NCBI GenBank assembly: GCA_024362935.1
Contig: JANCRA010000171.1
Coordinates: 124,001 to 188,000 of the forward strand
Source: Setophaga petechia
Taxonomy: Eukaryota > Chordata > Aves > Passeriformes > Parulidae
Length of the DNA stretch: 64,000 bases
Reading direction: 5' to 3'
The notes beneath the pieces were generated by a model, which did no database searches, was not told where the DNA came from, and saw nothing but the letters and a program-made list of their open reading frames with translations. Below, piece by piece: positions 9,741 to 21,190 of the stretch (positions are counted from its first letter, which is position 1; each line of letters begins with the position of its first letter). Position numbers and translations under genes: made by a program.

Positions 9741-10671
9741 GAGGACAGCAAGAGCTGGTGCTCTGCAAGGGCCCTGGGGAGATGGGAAGGAGCAGCAGAG
9801 CAGGGGCTGATCCATCCCCAGTGCGCTGCACAGCCCAGGGCAGCGCCCCAGAGCGTCCTGATGGGGCTGCCAACAACATCCCCCCTCTGCAGCCCTGGCC
9901 TCTCCCCAGCTCACACAGGTGCCCCATCCTTGCAGGCACAGACACGGCAGCACTGGCTCAGCAGCCCCTGTTTGCATTGCTCACAGCAGGGGGAGCACCC
10001 CCATGCTGTTGCTGTGGGGACATGAACCTGAGGGAGCACAAATGCCATCAGCCCCTGGGGCCAGCAAGGCCTGCGGGACACCAGGGAAAGCACTCAGCTT
10101 TGTCCTGGCCTCTGCACTCAGCCAGAAAGTTTGTTCCCATCAGCTGGGACTTTCCTGTCCCACTGCAGACGCTGTTGCTCAGAGCCAGGGCTGCCTGGCA
10201 GCCACCCCCAAACTGCCAAGCATTTCCTTGGCTTCACCTTTGCTTTCTTTCCTCTTCCTGATACAAATTTCTTCCTATTGCCCACCCTTGCTCCCTCCTC
10301 TGCAAACAGCCCATCCCTGTTTGCCCTTTCCTCTCTGGCCCCACTCCCCATTGCAGTTCCTGACTGGGCCCCATGGGAATGTCCCTTGGGCAGCAGGATC
10401 ATCCTGCAAGTGCTGCAGGAATTGTCTGCAGGCTCCTGCAGTGCCTGCTGCTGCTCCCTTGCCAGAGGCACCCCAGGCCAGGGGGCACATCTGGGCTGCT
10501 GTGTCTGCCTCTGGGGCTCCCTGTTTTGGGCAGTGAGGAGGAGCTGCAGAGGCTCTGCAGGACTGACAGGATGGGCTTTGGGGCTGGCAGGAGAAGCTGA
10601 GGGACCTGGGCTGCTGGAGCTCCTCAAGAGGAGGCTCAGGGCTCCTCCTGCAACTGCTGCAAGGGTGGTTC
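9741..10671. other. GC-rich duplicated DNA, no gene seen
   Basis: The only long frames are chance GC-rich frames without recognisable domains, and they are disrupted in the mirrored copy (62343-63270). Confidence 0.4.
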
Positions 10672-12418
10672 CAGAGAATCCCAGAATCAGCAAGGGTGGA
10701 ACAGGCCATGGAGATCATCAAGTCCAACCTGTGCCCTGACACTGCCCTTTCTCCTCTGAGTCTCCTCTTTTCCAGGATAAACAACCCCAGCCCCCTCAGC
10801 CGCTCCTCACAGGACTTGTGTCCCACACCCCTCCCCAGCCTTGTTGCCCTTCTCTGGCCACGCTCCAGCCCCTCCATGGCCTTCCTGAATTGGGGGGCCC
10901 ACAACTGCAAACAGCACTCGAGGTGCTGCCCAAGCAGTGCTGAGCACTGGGGAAGAATCCCTGTCCTGCTCCTGCTGGCCACACCATTCCTGAGCCAGGC
11001 CAGGAGCCATTGGCCTTCTTGCCCACCTGGGCACACTGCTGCCTCATGTCCAGCCTGCTGTCCAGCAGTCCCTGCAGGTCCCTTTCTGCCTGGCTGCTCT
11101 CCAGCCCCTCTGTCCCCAGCCTGTAGTGCTGCAGGGGCTGTTGTGGCCAAAGTGCAGGACCCAGCACTTGGACTTGTTAAACCACACCTTGCTGGATTTG
11201 GGCCCTGGATCCAGCCTGTCCAGAGCCCTGTGCAGAGCCCTCCTACCCTCCAGCAGATCCACACTCACACCCAGCTTGGTGCCATCTGTAAATTTCCTGA
11301 TGCTGGACTCACTCCCCTCACGCAGATCCTCAATGCAGATATTGAAATCCACGCTGGCTGGCTCTGATCCCTGGGCCATCCTGTGGCTGCCCTGTGATGG
11401 CACTCAGGGTGATCTGTTCCATCACCTTGCTGGGCACCCAGGTCAGGCTGCCAGGCCTGGAGTGTCCCAGCTCCTCCTTCCAGCCCTTCTTGGGGATGGG
11501 CTCACACTGGCACCTCCAGTCCCCTGGGACCTCCCTGCTGAGCCAGCACTGATGGTAAATGATGGAGAGCAGCTTGGGGAGCTCATCCACCAGCTCCCTC
11601 ATCCCCCTGGCATGGATCCTGTCTGATCCCATACACCTGTGAGCATCGGAGTGGCTCAGCAGGTCACCAAGTGCTTCCTCCTGGATTACAGGAGGCTGTT
11701 CTGCTCCCTGTGCCCACCTACCAGCTCAGGAGAACACTTGCCCTGAGGACAGCCTGTCCTAATATTGAAAATGGAAACAAACTACAAGTTAAGTACCTCA
11801 GCCTTTTCCTTATCTTTTTTTACTATATTCTCCACTGCATCCAATAAAGAGTAGAGGTTCTCCTCCATCTTCTTCTCGGTATTAATTTTTTTATGAAAAC
11901 CTTTTTATTCTCTTTGTAGAAGCCTCCAGGTTAAGTTCTAATTGAGTTTTCAACTCTCAACTTTTCTTTCTGTATGACCTAGCAACATCCTTAAACACTT
12001 TCTGAGTTGCTGCTCCTTTTTCCCCCGAGTTCCAACAAAAGTTCCATGGGCAGCCAGGCCAGTCATTTTCCTCACCAGCTCATCTTTTCCCACACTGGGA
12101 CAGGCAGCTCCTTCCCCCTGAACATTACTTTCTTGAAATGTGCCCATCCTTCCTGGACACCTTTGTTTTTAAGGGCTGTTTCCCTTAAAAAGTCAGTACC
12201 TGATTCAGTACTCCCCAGATCTGCATCCTAAACAGGCCAAAGCCTGCCCTTCCTATTTCCAGTGCACAAGTTTTGTTGCTGCCCCTCCTTCTTTCACTGA
12301 ACATTGAAAACTTGATTATTTCATGGTCACTGTGCCCCAGGCAGCCTCCGAGCCCCACATCTGCCCCCAGCCCTTCTCTGTGAACAGCAGCAGACAGAGC
12401 TTTCCTTGGCAGTGGGAG
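10672..12418 (-). mobile_element. CR1 LINE, ORF2 relic, left arm
   Basis: Read on the minus strand, decayed ORF2 pieces appear in order. After the endonuclease end (SDHEIIKFSMF-like) comes an RSYRKK...TQLELNL-like linker, then DKEKAELLN, then the RT start DRIHARGMRELVDELPKLLS with KVMEQITLSAI. After an internal deletion come FTDGTKLG (the FADDTKLG box) and the thumb-side SVDLLEGRRALHRALDRLD. The element ends in the CR1-type 8-bp tail (GATTCTGGGATTCTCTG). Frameshifts and the internal deletion make it dead. CR1 is the dominant avian LINE. Its upstream end is cut by the LTR that ends at 12419. Confidence 0.8.
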
Positions 12419-12870
12419 TGTTAACCAAAATTGGGTAAAACAGAAAACTCCTTAACACCAATGCAGCATTAAGCAGCAGCATTCTTTATTCAGCGGGATG
12501 CACGGGGGAGAGCTCCTCCCAAAGCTGTGCATGCTGAGCACAGGCAAGTTTCTGTTTATTTTCTCTATTTTGTACACATATTCACTGATTGTTCTGGACT
12601 AAACATACATAGGATAATCATTTTCCCAAAATTCTTAACATATTTCCCCTCCCCTTGACCCAGGCATTCTTCTGTCCTGGGGGTCTCTCTGCTGGTCCCT
12701 GGTGCTCGTGGAGCCCAATGTTCCCGTGGGCCTGGCTGAGCTGGCAGGACCCTGAGGCTGCTGAACTTCCAGTTCCCTTCTCACACAATGGGCATTGTGT
12801 GGTTTGCACAGGCCTGGGGTTGTGGAGAACAAGCTCCAGGTGTCAGCTCAGCTGGTGGAGACAATTGATC
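12419..12870 (-). mobile_element. ERV LTR 3' part, left arm
   Basis: On the minus strand it ends ...GCTGAATAAAGAATGCTGCTGC...TTTTGGTTAACA, i.e. a polyadenylation signal followed by an LTR-type CA end directly abutting CR1 sequence. The start is uncertain. The same junction occurs in the right arm at 60599/60600, so the insertion predates the inverted duplication. Confidence 0.55.
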
Positions 12871-12879
12871 ATCTGAGAA

Positions 12880-13400
12880 CATGAGGTCACAGAGTGGGCT
12901 ATGACATCATAGAGTGCATTATGTGAGGTCATTGAGCACCTATGACATCACAGACAGTCTCTGTGACATCACAGAGCCAGCTATGACATCCCAGGGCAGA
13001 GGTCTGACATCATAGAGCAGACTGTGACATCACAGATTTGGCTGTGACACCAGAGACCATTTGTGTGACATTGGAGAATGGGCTGAGACCCCACAGAACA
13101 GACTGTGACATCACAGGACAGAGCTCTGACATCGTAGTTCAGAGTATGACATCACAGACTTTGCTGTGACATCACAGATTTTGCTGTGACATTACAGGAC
13201 GTCTGTGTGACATCACAGAGTGAATTGTGTCATCAGAGACCAGACCTATGACATGAGCGAAGGGGCTCTTACAGAACAGAGCAGGCTGTGACATCACAGG
13301 GCAGCGGTCTAACATCATCAAGCAGACAATGACATCACAGAGCAGCCTGTGACATCACAGGGCAGGCTGTGACATCCCAGAGGGGCTGTGTGACATCCCA
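12880..13400. repeat. TGACATCACAG satellite, block 1 of 4
   Basis: Dozens of degenerate copies of a ~20-30 bp unit around CTGTGACATCACAGAGCAGG. The core TGTGA(T/C)(A/G)TCACA is nearly palindromic. Other blocks are 28385-28940, 52130-52530 and 59470-60140. Confidence 0.8.
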
Positions 13401-13935
13401 GCAGGGCTGTGTCAGTCACTGGGTTGGTCACTCTGCCCCAGCTCCCCCTCACAGTTTCTCCCAACAAGTCCAATGCTGTCCATGCCCAGCAGGGTCCCTG
13501 TCCCCCGGGATCCCCCCGGCCCACCTGGAGCCACAGCCTCCACCAAAGGATGTTCCACAGGATCCACCCCAGAGCCTGACATGGGGACAAGGGGCCAGGG
13601 CTGTGTGACCAGGACATCAAGGACGGGGATTATCCAGGTGACTGTGGCCTGGTTTGGGTTGCCCAGGGCAGGAAAGATGTCTGGCAGCTGGAGCAGGCTC
13701 TGGGAAGGGCCTCCAAGGTGGGGCTGGAGCCCTTGGGCTGTGAGCAGAGGTTGAGGGAGCTGGGCTTGTCCAGCCCACAGCAGGGAAGCCTCAGGGGCTC
13801 CTCATCCCAGCCTGGCAGTGCCAGCCAGGAGGGGATGGAGAACACAGAGCCAGGCTCTTCACCAGGCCTGCTGGGAGACAAAAGCCAATGGGTGGAAGGG
13901 GAAAGAGGGGAGATCAGCCAGGACAGGAGGAAGTG
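13401..13935 (+). repeat. satellite-adjacent module plus CR1-like tail
   Basis: 13430-13600 carries the wording CAGCTCCCCCTCACAG...AGAGCCTGACATGGGG. It also appears beside the satellite at 28200-28400 (-), 52540-52720 (+) and 59290-59470 (-), so it forms a four-copy unit with the satellite. 13630-13935 reads LEPLGCEQRLRELGLSSP, resembling a CR1 ORF2 end (ERLRELGLFSL). The CR1 call for that half is tentative. Confidence 0.45.
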
Positions 13936-14089
13936 AAATGAGTCACGCTGGTTTCAGCATTTACCCAACACCAAACACAGCCTGACCTCCCTTCTCCATC
14001 CACCACTGACAGCTTTGCAAATCAGGAATTGTTGGAGCTGTTTTGCCCCCACTCCAGGACCAGCATCCTGATAGAAGAACTGCATTGTG

Positions 14090-14345
14090 TTTATATCTAT
14101 CACAGAACCACGCTGTGAGCCCAGGGCAGGACCTGGGCCCTGGCCTTGCTGAACCTCAGCCCATTGTCCTGGGCCCATGGATGGCTCCAGCCTGGCCAGA
14201 TCCCTCTGCAGAGCTTCCTGCCCTCCAGCACAGCCACACTCCCACCCAGCCTGGGCTCACCTGGCAACTGACTGAGGCTGCCCTCCATGGCCTCCTCCAG
14301 ATCAGCAAGAAAGAGATTTCACTGACCTGGCCCCAGTCCTGAGCC
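14090..14345 (-). mobile_element. CR1 LINE ORF2 fragment, left arm
   Basis: The minus-strand reading [20 protein letters not shown] and then [18 protein letters not shown] follows the CR1 RT 3' part (TKLGGSVDLLEGRxALQRDLD...NGMRFNKAKCQVLHFGH). A mirror copy is at 58535-58790. Confidence 0.65.
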
Positions 14346-14420
14346 CTGGGGACACCCCTGGATGTGACTCCATTCCTCAGCTGCTCTGAGTGCCAGGCTT
14401 GGATGAGGGCAATGGTGGTG

Positions 14421-15149
14421 TGATAAATGAATATGATTCATGCCAACAATTGTAACTAGATCCATATTTTAGAAAAAGTAATAGAGGGAAAGGATATGTA
14501 ATTAGTGTCACAAAACAGATGTTTTCAGATGTTGATGAAAAAATAGGATACAGGATGTAGTTTGAGATAAGTAAAATCCCAGAAGAGAATAGGCCTTGGA
14601 ATAATTAGAGAATTGGCCCTGAAATGGACAAAATTGGGAGGGTGGCAGGTATCTATGAAATAATAAGGCTTTTTTTAAAATATAATGTTGGCTTCTATAA
14701 CACAAGACTTGAGGCGCATGTGCAGCCTGTGGGGTTGTTCAAAGAACACTGATGATGAGGAGAAGCCTTCGTCAGGTGCAACCACCAAAGAGCCAAAAGA
14801 GCCCTTAGGACCAGTTGGAGCATGTGCTGTGCAGTGTGGTGATGTAGATTTCAAGAATCGAAAATAGGAAGAGATTGACAGGAAAATATTGATGAATATG
14901 TATTAGCATACAGTATAGAAGTTGTGTTTGGATTCCTTTGTTTCTCATACATGAGGCAGGGTGAAAAGCCCTCCCTGTACCCCGATCGATTGGTTTTGCT
15001 TATGCTTTATCAGAACCACTGCCAAATTTTTTTGTATCTGCTTGATTATGTTTGATAGTATTATTTTTTATAAAATTACTGCTCAATTAGAATAGCTACT
15101 GCATTCAACTTTGTTGTTTATTGAATTATATAGAGCTTCATTCATAACA
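14421..15149 (-). mobile_element. TGTTATG-type LTR, left arm
   Basis: On the minus strand it begins TGTTATGAATGAAG and ends ...ATTCATTTATCACA, about 730 bp and AT-rich. Two related copies share both ends: 57738-58467 (+, mirror) and 28943-29699 (+, start TGTTATGTTTG, end TATTTATCACC). Three members with the same TG...CA-like termini support a solo LTR. No clear target duplication is visible here. Confidence 0.5.
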
Positions 15150-15560
15150 GAGGGGAAGGGGTAGAGACAAAGTGTGATTGATTGTCAGCCATAACAGTCT
15201 TGATTTTCATATCTATTCAGACTGCATGAGGAGGTGCGGGGGATCAATATCAATTGGACATTGCTGACACCAATCTATAAACAGGAAAGGAAAACAGGAC
15301 AAAACAGTTCTCTCTACATTGTTTCCAATACAGTATATTCACTTTGAATACATTTCTGAAATGAGTCTAATTAACCACAGAAGGATTTAAAACAGATTAT
15401 TACCACAGGCTTTTCTTGTTTCGGTGTTTTGAACCGAAGTTTATGAGCCTTTGTCACTGAATTCCTGAACTGAAGAACTCAGCAAAGAAGAGGCCTCTGG
15501 AATAGTGAAATTCATCTGCAGTTTCCAAGTGGCTGAGGATCCATCCTCATACGAGCAGCA
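15150..15560. other. AT-rich duplicated spacer, no gene
   Basis: Mirrors 57325-57737. No coding frame or RNA gene is recognised. Confidence 0.4.
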
Positions 15561-17590
15561 ATGAACAGAAATGGGCACAGCTTAGTGGCTGCCCCAGCTT
15601 TGGCATGGGCCCTGGGCCTGGAGCAGGAGCAGCTCTTGAGGGCCCCAAGGCCGGGGCTCTTGTGCTGCCCTGGGCAGATGGGATGGCAGCAGGGGCTGCA
15701 GAGCTCTCAGCACCTCAGGCCGAGGGGAGCAGGGCAGCCAGGGAGCCTCCTTTGGCCTTGGCCCAGCACCTTCCCCCATGGCTGGGGCTGAGTCCTGTGG
15801 CAGCTGCAGCTGCTGCTGTGCCCTTGGCAGGGGCTGAGGCCGTGGGGCAGTGGCCAGAGCAGCCTGGGCTGAGCAGAGCTGTGGGGCCAGAGCCGGCTGG
15901 GCTGGGCTGGGGAGAGGCCCTTGGTGCTGCCCAGAGCTCAGGGCAGCTGGCAGAGCTTGCAGGGAGCTGGGCTGGGCTCAGAGAGCCTGGCCCAGAAACC
16001 ATCAGTGTCCATCTCAGCCTGGCTGAGTGTGCAGGGGCAGGACTCAGGCCAGGCCTTGTGGGGCAGGGCCAGCGCCTGTGCAAGGTATTGCAAACAGGCA
16101 AGTGGCCCAGAGAGGAGGCTGCTCGTTACCCTTGGTGGCATGGACAGAGCAGGGATGGGGCCCAGGACATTTGTCAGCACCAGCCTCTGTCCCCATGCGT
16201 TGGCAGCCCTGGCTGCTGAGCCCAGCTTTGGCTGGGCTGAGTTTGGCTGTGGCCCAGCTCCATCCTCCTGTGGGGCTCAGGGCCTGTTCCCAGCCATGGC
16301 CAGCCCTAGCTGCCTCTCTGCTGGCCCAGAGGCCGGCAGAGCCCGGGCAGGGCTGTCTGTGCAGCCCCACAGGTGCCACGGGCTCTGCAGGAGCTGGCAG
16401 AGGCTGCCCAGCAGGGAGGCCATGGGGCACAGAGCCCCAAGGCTGCTGTGGGCACCACGGCACAGGGGCCGTTCCCAGCTGCAATGCTCCTGGCCTGGGC
16501 TGGGCCTGCACAGGGGCTGGGCCACCATGGCTGGGCCAGCACAGGGCCACAGAGGGGCCACGCAGCCGCTGCCGGGGCTGACAGCAAGGCCAGGCACACA
16601 CAGGCAATTGCTGAGCATGGCCTGCGCTGGCCAGGCCTGACTGGGCCAAAGGCAGAGCTCAGCTGCCCTTGGGGGCTGCAGCAACACTCCAGAGCCCAAA
16701 GAGCCTCCGTGGCTGTGCTGGAGACCAAGGCTGCAGGAGGGAAATGCAGGGATGCTGAGGGATGGGAGAGGATGGAACTTCAGCAGACTCATCAGCTTGC
16801 AAGGTGCCAATCTCAGCTTGGCACCTCAGGTTACTGGGCCCCTACAAGTAGAACTGCCTGGATGAACAGAACGTCAGAACAACTGATGTCCACCTGGAGA
16901 GGAGCACTGGTTTTATTACCTGTTGTGTCCTCTGCATTGGATGTACTGCAGAAATACCAACAAGACCTTTTGAAGAGCTCAAAACCACCAAACAGCCTGT
17001 ACAGGCAACTTTAGAAAATCCATGAGACTTTGGCAAAGATTTAAGATGACAGTCAATCAACAAAAAACACTTCTCAAGTGTTAACTTGGGCCATTCAACT
17101 TCAGGAACCCAAGCCTTTTCAATTTCAAGTGAATCAAAATTTGCAAGGGGAAAGAAATAGAAGAAGTAGACACAGAAAGAAAGAAAGACAAATTAGATAC
17201 AGAGAAGCACCCACACCCGGATTCCAGTGTTGTTCAGATGGAAATTCCAAGAGGAGGGAGAATCAAGATGTGTGCTTATCTTGTGGTCAGCCTTTAATAC
17301 CCCTTGGTCTTCCTGGGCCCTTCCCCCAGCTGGGATTTTGGGTAATTTGGTCACTCAGGAGCTGGGCTGGGGGCTGCAGAGGTGGCTGTGGAGCATTGCC
17401 TGTGCTGTGCCAGGGACTGGCAGCCACTGCTGGGCTGGGATGGAGGCTCTGGGGGCATTGGGGTTCCAGGGCAGGGCAGTGCTGGGCTCACAGGGCAGGG
17501 CAAGGCTTGACCTGCCCCTTCTTCCCCCACACACAAAATGATTCAAGCCAACAATCTCCTCCAGTTTGTCACAACAGGCAATGGTGGAGG
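15561..17590. other. GC-rich duplicated block, no gene recognised
   Basis: Mirrors 55330-57324. Several frames of 130-240 codons are open on both strands because the DNA is rich in CAG/CTG/GGC. The predicted peptides lack domains and change frame between arms through indels. Confidence 0.4.
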
Positions 17591-17990
17591 TGGAACCCAA
17601 ATTTGGCCATGGGCACCTGGCTGAGAAGGACAGTTCTCTTCCATAGGAAGGAAAGCACAGAGCCTTCCCCAGGGTTTTGGGGCCAGATGAGAGGTGACCC
17701 TTGTCAAACCACTGCCAGACAGAGTTGTCCTGGCACTATTGCTATGGGAACAATGCCTGAATATAAGAGAATTTGGTGGTGAAATCCCAGTTCTGATCAT
17801 GGGTGTCTGGAGGAGAAGGACAGTTCTTTTCCATAGGAAGGAAAGCACAGAGCCCCAGTGTTTCAGCAGCAGATGAGAAGAGACCCTCAACATGCCAAGG
17901 TCTGCTGGACCAGTCAGGTGGCCCATGGGAGGCCAAACCAGCCAGAGCTGTTCCGTGTTACCTTGGTTTTATGGGGCCCTGAGGTGTCAC
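17591..17990 (+). repeat. ~190-bp tandem duplication
   Basis: Two units begin near 17622 and 17812, each with GAGAAGGACAGTTCT then TTCCATAGGAAGGAAAGCAC and ending in a GATGAGA segment. The mirror is at 54985-55340, and diverged units occur at 45350-45590. Confidence 0.6.
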
Positions 17991-18385
17991 AAGGATGCCT
18001 TGGTTCCATGGGGTCCCACAGTGTCACAATGGTCCCAACGATTCCATGAGGCCTTGCAGTGTCACAATGGTCTCTGTGGTTCCGCAGGCCCCACAATGAC
18101 ACGTCACTCCTCTGTTCTGTGAGCCCTGCAATGTCACAATGGACCTTTGGACCATGGGGGTTGGTGGTGTCACAATGGTCTCCTTTGGCTCCACAGTGTC
18201 ACAATGGACCATTGATGACAGGCGGCCTCTCTGTGTCACCCTGGAGCTTTGGTTCCATGCAGCCCTGCAGTGTCACAATGGTCCCCCTTGTTTTCTTAGT
18301 GTCACAATGGAGCACTGATGACAGGCCTTGCAATGTCACAATGGCCCCTTGGTTCCATGCAGCCCTGCAGTGTCACAAAGGCCTC
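17991..18385 (+). repeat. CACAATGG minisatellite, left arm
   Basis: About ten degenerate units of ~40 bp built on GTGTCACAATGGTCCC...TTGGTTCCATG. In the right arm the same array (53985-54950) is more than twice as long. Confidence 0.7.
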
Positions 18386-18839
18386 TTGACTTCACGAGGT
18401 GCAGGGTGCAGAGATTCAGGGACATCACACCATGACCAATATCATTCAGTGAAGCCAAATGTATTATCCCTTTAAAAGACTATATTTATAATAAATCTCC
18501 ACTGTCCACACGTCTCTAGCTAATACATGATTGGTTCGTCCTAGCTGTTCACGCGTCTAAATTAGAATGCTGATTGGATCACCTAATTTTTCACACATCT
18601 TGCTGTGGTTGTCTGGCCCACCCATGGCTTCTCTATTTTCTCACTTTCTCAACTTTGCTGACAAACTTGCTGAGTCCTGATGACTCTTCTTCTTGTATCT
18701 CTTTCAAGGATATACCAACCCCATTTCTGAATATGTCCATTATTCATTATTTGTGAACGTGTCCATTGTCCATTATTACAAGCAGGCTGGATTGTGCATT
18801 GGCCTAATATGGCCATTGTCTAGCAAGAACTCCTCAACC
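18386..18839. other. AT-rich LTR-like DNA outside the arm
   Basis: Contains TATTTATAATAAATCTCC and short direct repeats (GTCCATTATTCATTA and GTCCATTGTCCATTA). It could be part of an LTR but the ends are not visible. It separates the left arm from the olfactory receptor relic. Confidence 0.3.
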
Positions 18840-19093
18840 TGCAAATAATCCTCGACAATTGTGCATGGCTTTGGTGCAGATGGAGCCCAGGTTGCTGAGG
18901 GCCAGGTTGAGCAGGAAGAAGAACATGGGTGTGTGCAGGTGGTGGCCGCAGGCTACGGCGCTGATGATGAGGCCGTTGCCCAGGGGGCAGCCAGGGAGAT
19001 GCCCAGCAAGAGGCAGAAGTGCAGGAGCTGCAGCTGCCCCGTGCCTGCCAATGGCAGCAGGAGGAAGTGGCTGAGGGAGCTGCTGTTGGACAT
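18840..19093 (-). pseudogene. olfactory receptor N-terminal relic (OR14-like)
   Basis: The minus-strand ATG at 19093 opens MSNSSSLSHFLLLPLAGTG and continues LQLLHFCLLLGISLAA, the N-terminus and first membrane helix of the OR14-type receptors greatly expanded in birds. One frameshift follows at the LLGNGLI position. The shifted frame then gives the first loop and second helix (HHLHTPMFFFLLNLALSNLG) and SICTKAM before homology stops. Only about 80 of ~310 codons remain, so this is a truncated, frameshifted pseudogene. It is not duplicated in the other arm. Confidence 0.75.
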
Positions 19094-19259
19094 TTGCTGT
19101 GGCTGGGCATTGGCTTCTGCCATGGGGAAAAAGACAGTCAAGGGTTAGAGGAGATAACTGTAACCAAAATCAAAGCCATTTCTCCACCCCATGACTCAGC
19201 AGGACTTTCTCCAATAAAGAAACAAAGCGTTTGCCTGAAGCTCCCACTCTGCCCATGAT

Positions 19260-19570
19260 AGGAGCCCCTGTGAGTGTCTGGGACATCCCAGCTCTATGGA
19301 AGCCTGGGGACTCCTGGGATGTCACCGTGGAGCCCCCGTGAGTGCCTGTGACAGATGGGTGCCTTTGCAGCCCAAGGTGCCTGGGATGTCACCATGGAAT
19401 GGCTGTGACTGCCTCTGAGCACAGGGCTCTTTCCCATGCCCAGAAAGCCCTGGCAGGTCTCCATGGAGCCCCTGTCTCTGTGTGGGACATTCCAGCTCTT
19501 CAACAGCCTGGAGACTCTTGGAATGTCCCCATGGAACCCCTCTGAGTGCCTGTGACAACTCTGTTCCTTG
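19260..19570. repeat. degenerate tandem repeat with CCATGG cores
   Basis: Units of roughly 75-110 bp built on GGGATGTCACCATGGAGCCCC and GAGTGCCTGTGACA. No gene. Confidence 0.45.
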
Positions 19571-19606
19571 GGAGGCAAACAACACCAGGCCCCACTGTTG
19601 CTATGG

Positions 19607-20640
19607 TGTGTTAGTTTTGCACGGGAGGCATCTACAAAAGTGATGCAAAGAGAAGCTGCTAGCAGTTTCCTCCGTGTCTGACACAGAAACCAATCAGTAA
19701 TTAGCTTGGAGAAGTGACAATCTGTTAATGCCTTGAGAAAGCCGATTTGCCTCTGTGAACATGCATATAAAAAGGGAACAATCCTGGGAAAGCCCTCTAT
19801 CTTTTCCAGCTGGCACAGAGCTCACTGGCCATCCTGGCCCCCGCCTTGGCCGGGCCGGGCTGGGCTGCCCCTGCCGCGGGCTGGGCCCTTCCTGGGGAGC
19901 CCCCAGGCCCCATGGGCTGCTGGGCAGGGCCAGGGGAGGCCGTGGGGCCCAGGCCGGGCTGGGCCGTGGCTGTGGCTGCTGTCATCGTGCCACTACTGAG
20001 CCCTGCCCTGCCGCCAGCCCAGGCTGAGCCAGGATCTGCCGGGTCCCAGGAGCAGCCCCAGGCCGGGCCAGCCCTGCCAAGATTCTGCCTCAGTTGTCAT
20101 TCACCCATGTCCTCGGGTGACGTTATGGTGCTTGTATCCCCAGTCGTGTGTTCTGTTTATGCTGGATATTATATTCTGTGCCTTCAAGACTGGCTGAAAG
20201 TGAAGGTGGGGAGAAGAAGAAGCACAGAGTTTGTTATCAGGGACTGGACTCACTCCTCCACAGTCTGCTGGAACACTGCTCTTTTCGGGGCACAGACAGG
20301 GCAGAACACCATGCTCCTTTTGCTTTTTAGTTAGTTAGTTAGTTTAGCTAGCTGAGGGAGTTTGAGTTTTCCCTGGACTGCTTTTTCTGGACTGAATTAT
20401 TTCTGGACCTTGTGAGTGGGAGAGAAAAAAATTATGATGGGAGGAGAAGTGTTCTAAAAGCTTTATTCTGATTCTTAGTATTCTTTCTTTTTATTACTTC
20501 CTGTTAATAAAACTTTCATTATATCCTTTTAGGGTTTTGAGCCTGCTTTGCCTTTCTCCTAATCCTATCTCACAGCAGGAAATGAGTAAGTATAATGTAG
20601 TGGGTGCACTGGTGTTTGGCCAGCGCTAAAACCCACCACA
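19607..20640 (+). mobile_element. ERV LTR (ERV-L-like) with possible PBS stub
   Basis: Begins TGTGTTAGTTTTGC and ends GCTAAAACCCACCACA, so TG...CA ends. Inside are a TATA-like CATATAAAAAG (19763), a GC-rich 200-bp middle and AATAAAAC near 20507. Directly after the end comes TTAATTGGTGCC, which looks like the start of a primer-binding site, so a stub of the internal region may remain. The long distance between TATA and the poly(A) signal is odd for an LTR and suggests an inserted GC-rich piece. Confidence 0.5.
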
Positions 20641-20739
20641 TTAATTGGTGCCTTGGCCAGGAAATCTAGAATTGTCAAACCTAAACCAATACACATGGTC
20701 AGACCCTGGGCAGCTCCATGGAGACCCCATGCCAGGGGT

Positions 20740-21165
20740 GGTTGCCATGGACACCAGCTCAGGCCTGCAGCCAGAGTTCTGTTGCCATGGCAACCATTGG
20801 CAGCCCCATCCCCAGGCTCATGGGATCCCAGAACCACAGAATTGGCTGAGCTGGGAGGGACCCATCAGGACCCTCGAGTCCAACTGCTGGCCCTGCACAG
20901 GACACCCCAACAATGCCAGCCTGGGCCTGGCAGCGCTGTCCAAACGCTGCTGCAGCTCAGAGAGCCCTGGAGCTGGGACCCTTCCCTGGGGAGCCTGGGC
21001 AGGGCCCCCGCAGCCTCTGGGCAAAAACCTTTCCCTGACATCCAAGCTGAGCCTGCCCCGACTCAGCTGCAGCCGTTCCCTCCACTCCTGTCCCTGGGCA
21101 CCAGAGGGAAGAGGTTCCCACAGCCCCAGCCAGGGACCCGCTCCCAAGGCTGTTGCCATGGCCAC
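20740..21165. repeat. third group of CCATGG X-box-like palindromes
   Basis: GGTTGCCATGGAC (20740), TGTTGCCATGGCAACC (20783) and CTGTTGCCATGGCC (21150). The second is a perfect RFX-type palindrome. Confidence 0.45.
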
Positions 21166-21190
21166 CGGGGCTGGGACCAGCTGGGATGCT
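20820..21190 (-). mobile_element. CR1 3' UTR fragment
   Basis: The plus strand carries the reverse of a CR1 3' end: CCCAGAACCACAGAATTGG, GGGAGGGACC, GAGTCCAACTGCTGGCCC and later AGAGCCCTGGAGCTGGGACC...CAAAAACCTTTCCCTGACATCC. No coding part remains. Confidence 0.5.

Larger units (their letters stand above)
9001..18385 (+). repeat. large inverted repeat, left arm
   Basis: Runs collinearly with the reverse complement of about 54530-64000. Shared landmarks in mirrored order are the CCATGG cluster, CR1, LTR, TGACATCA satellite, second CR1 piece, TGTTATG LTR, GC-rich block and CACAATGG minisatellite. In 9361-9576 I count one mismatch against the other arm; elsewhere divergence is a few percent with indels. 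The right arm reaches the window edge. Confidence 0.85.

Noticed and set aside
10275..11264. 329-codon open frame on the minus strand
   Set aside because: It overlaps the CR1 relic and mixes its frames. The only real signal is decayed CR1 RT.
15561..17060. Possible gene in the GC-rich block (frames up to 240 codons)
   Set aside because: Frames are open on both strands and not conserved between the arms.
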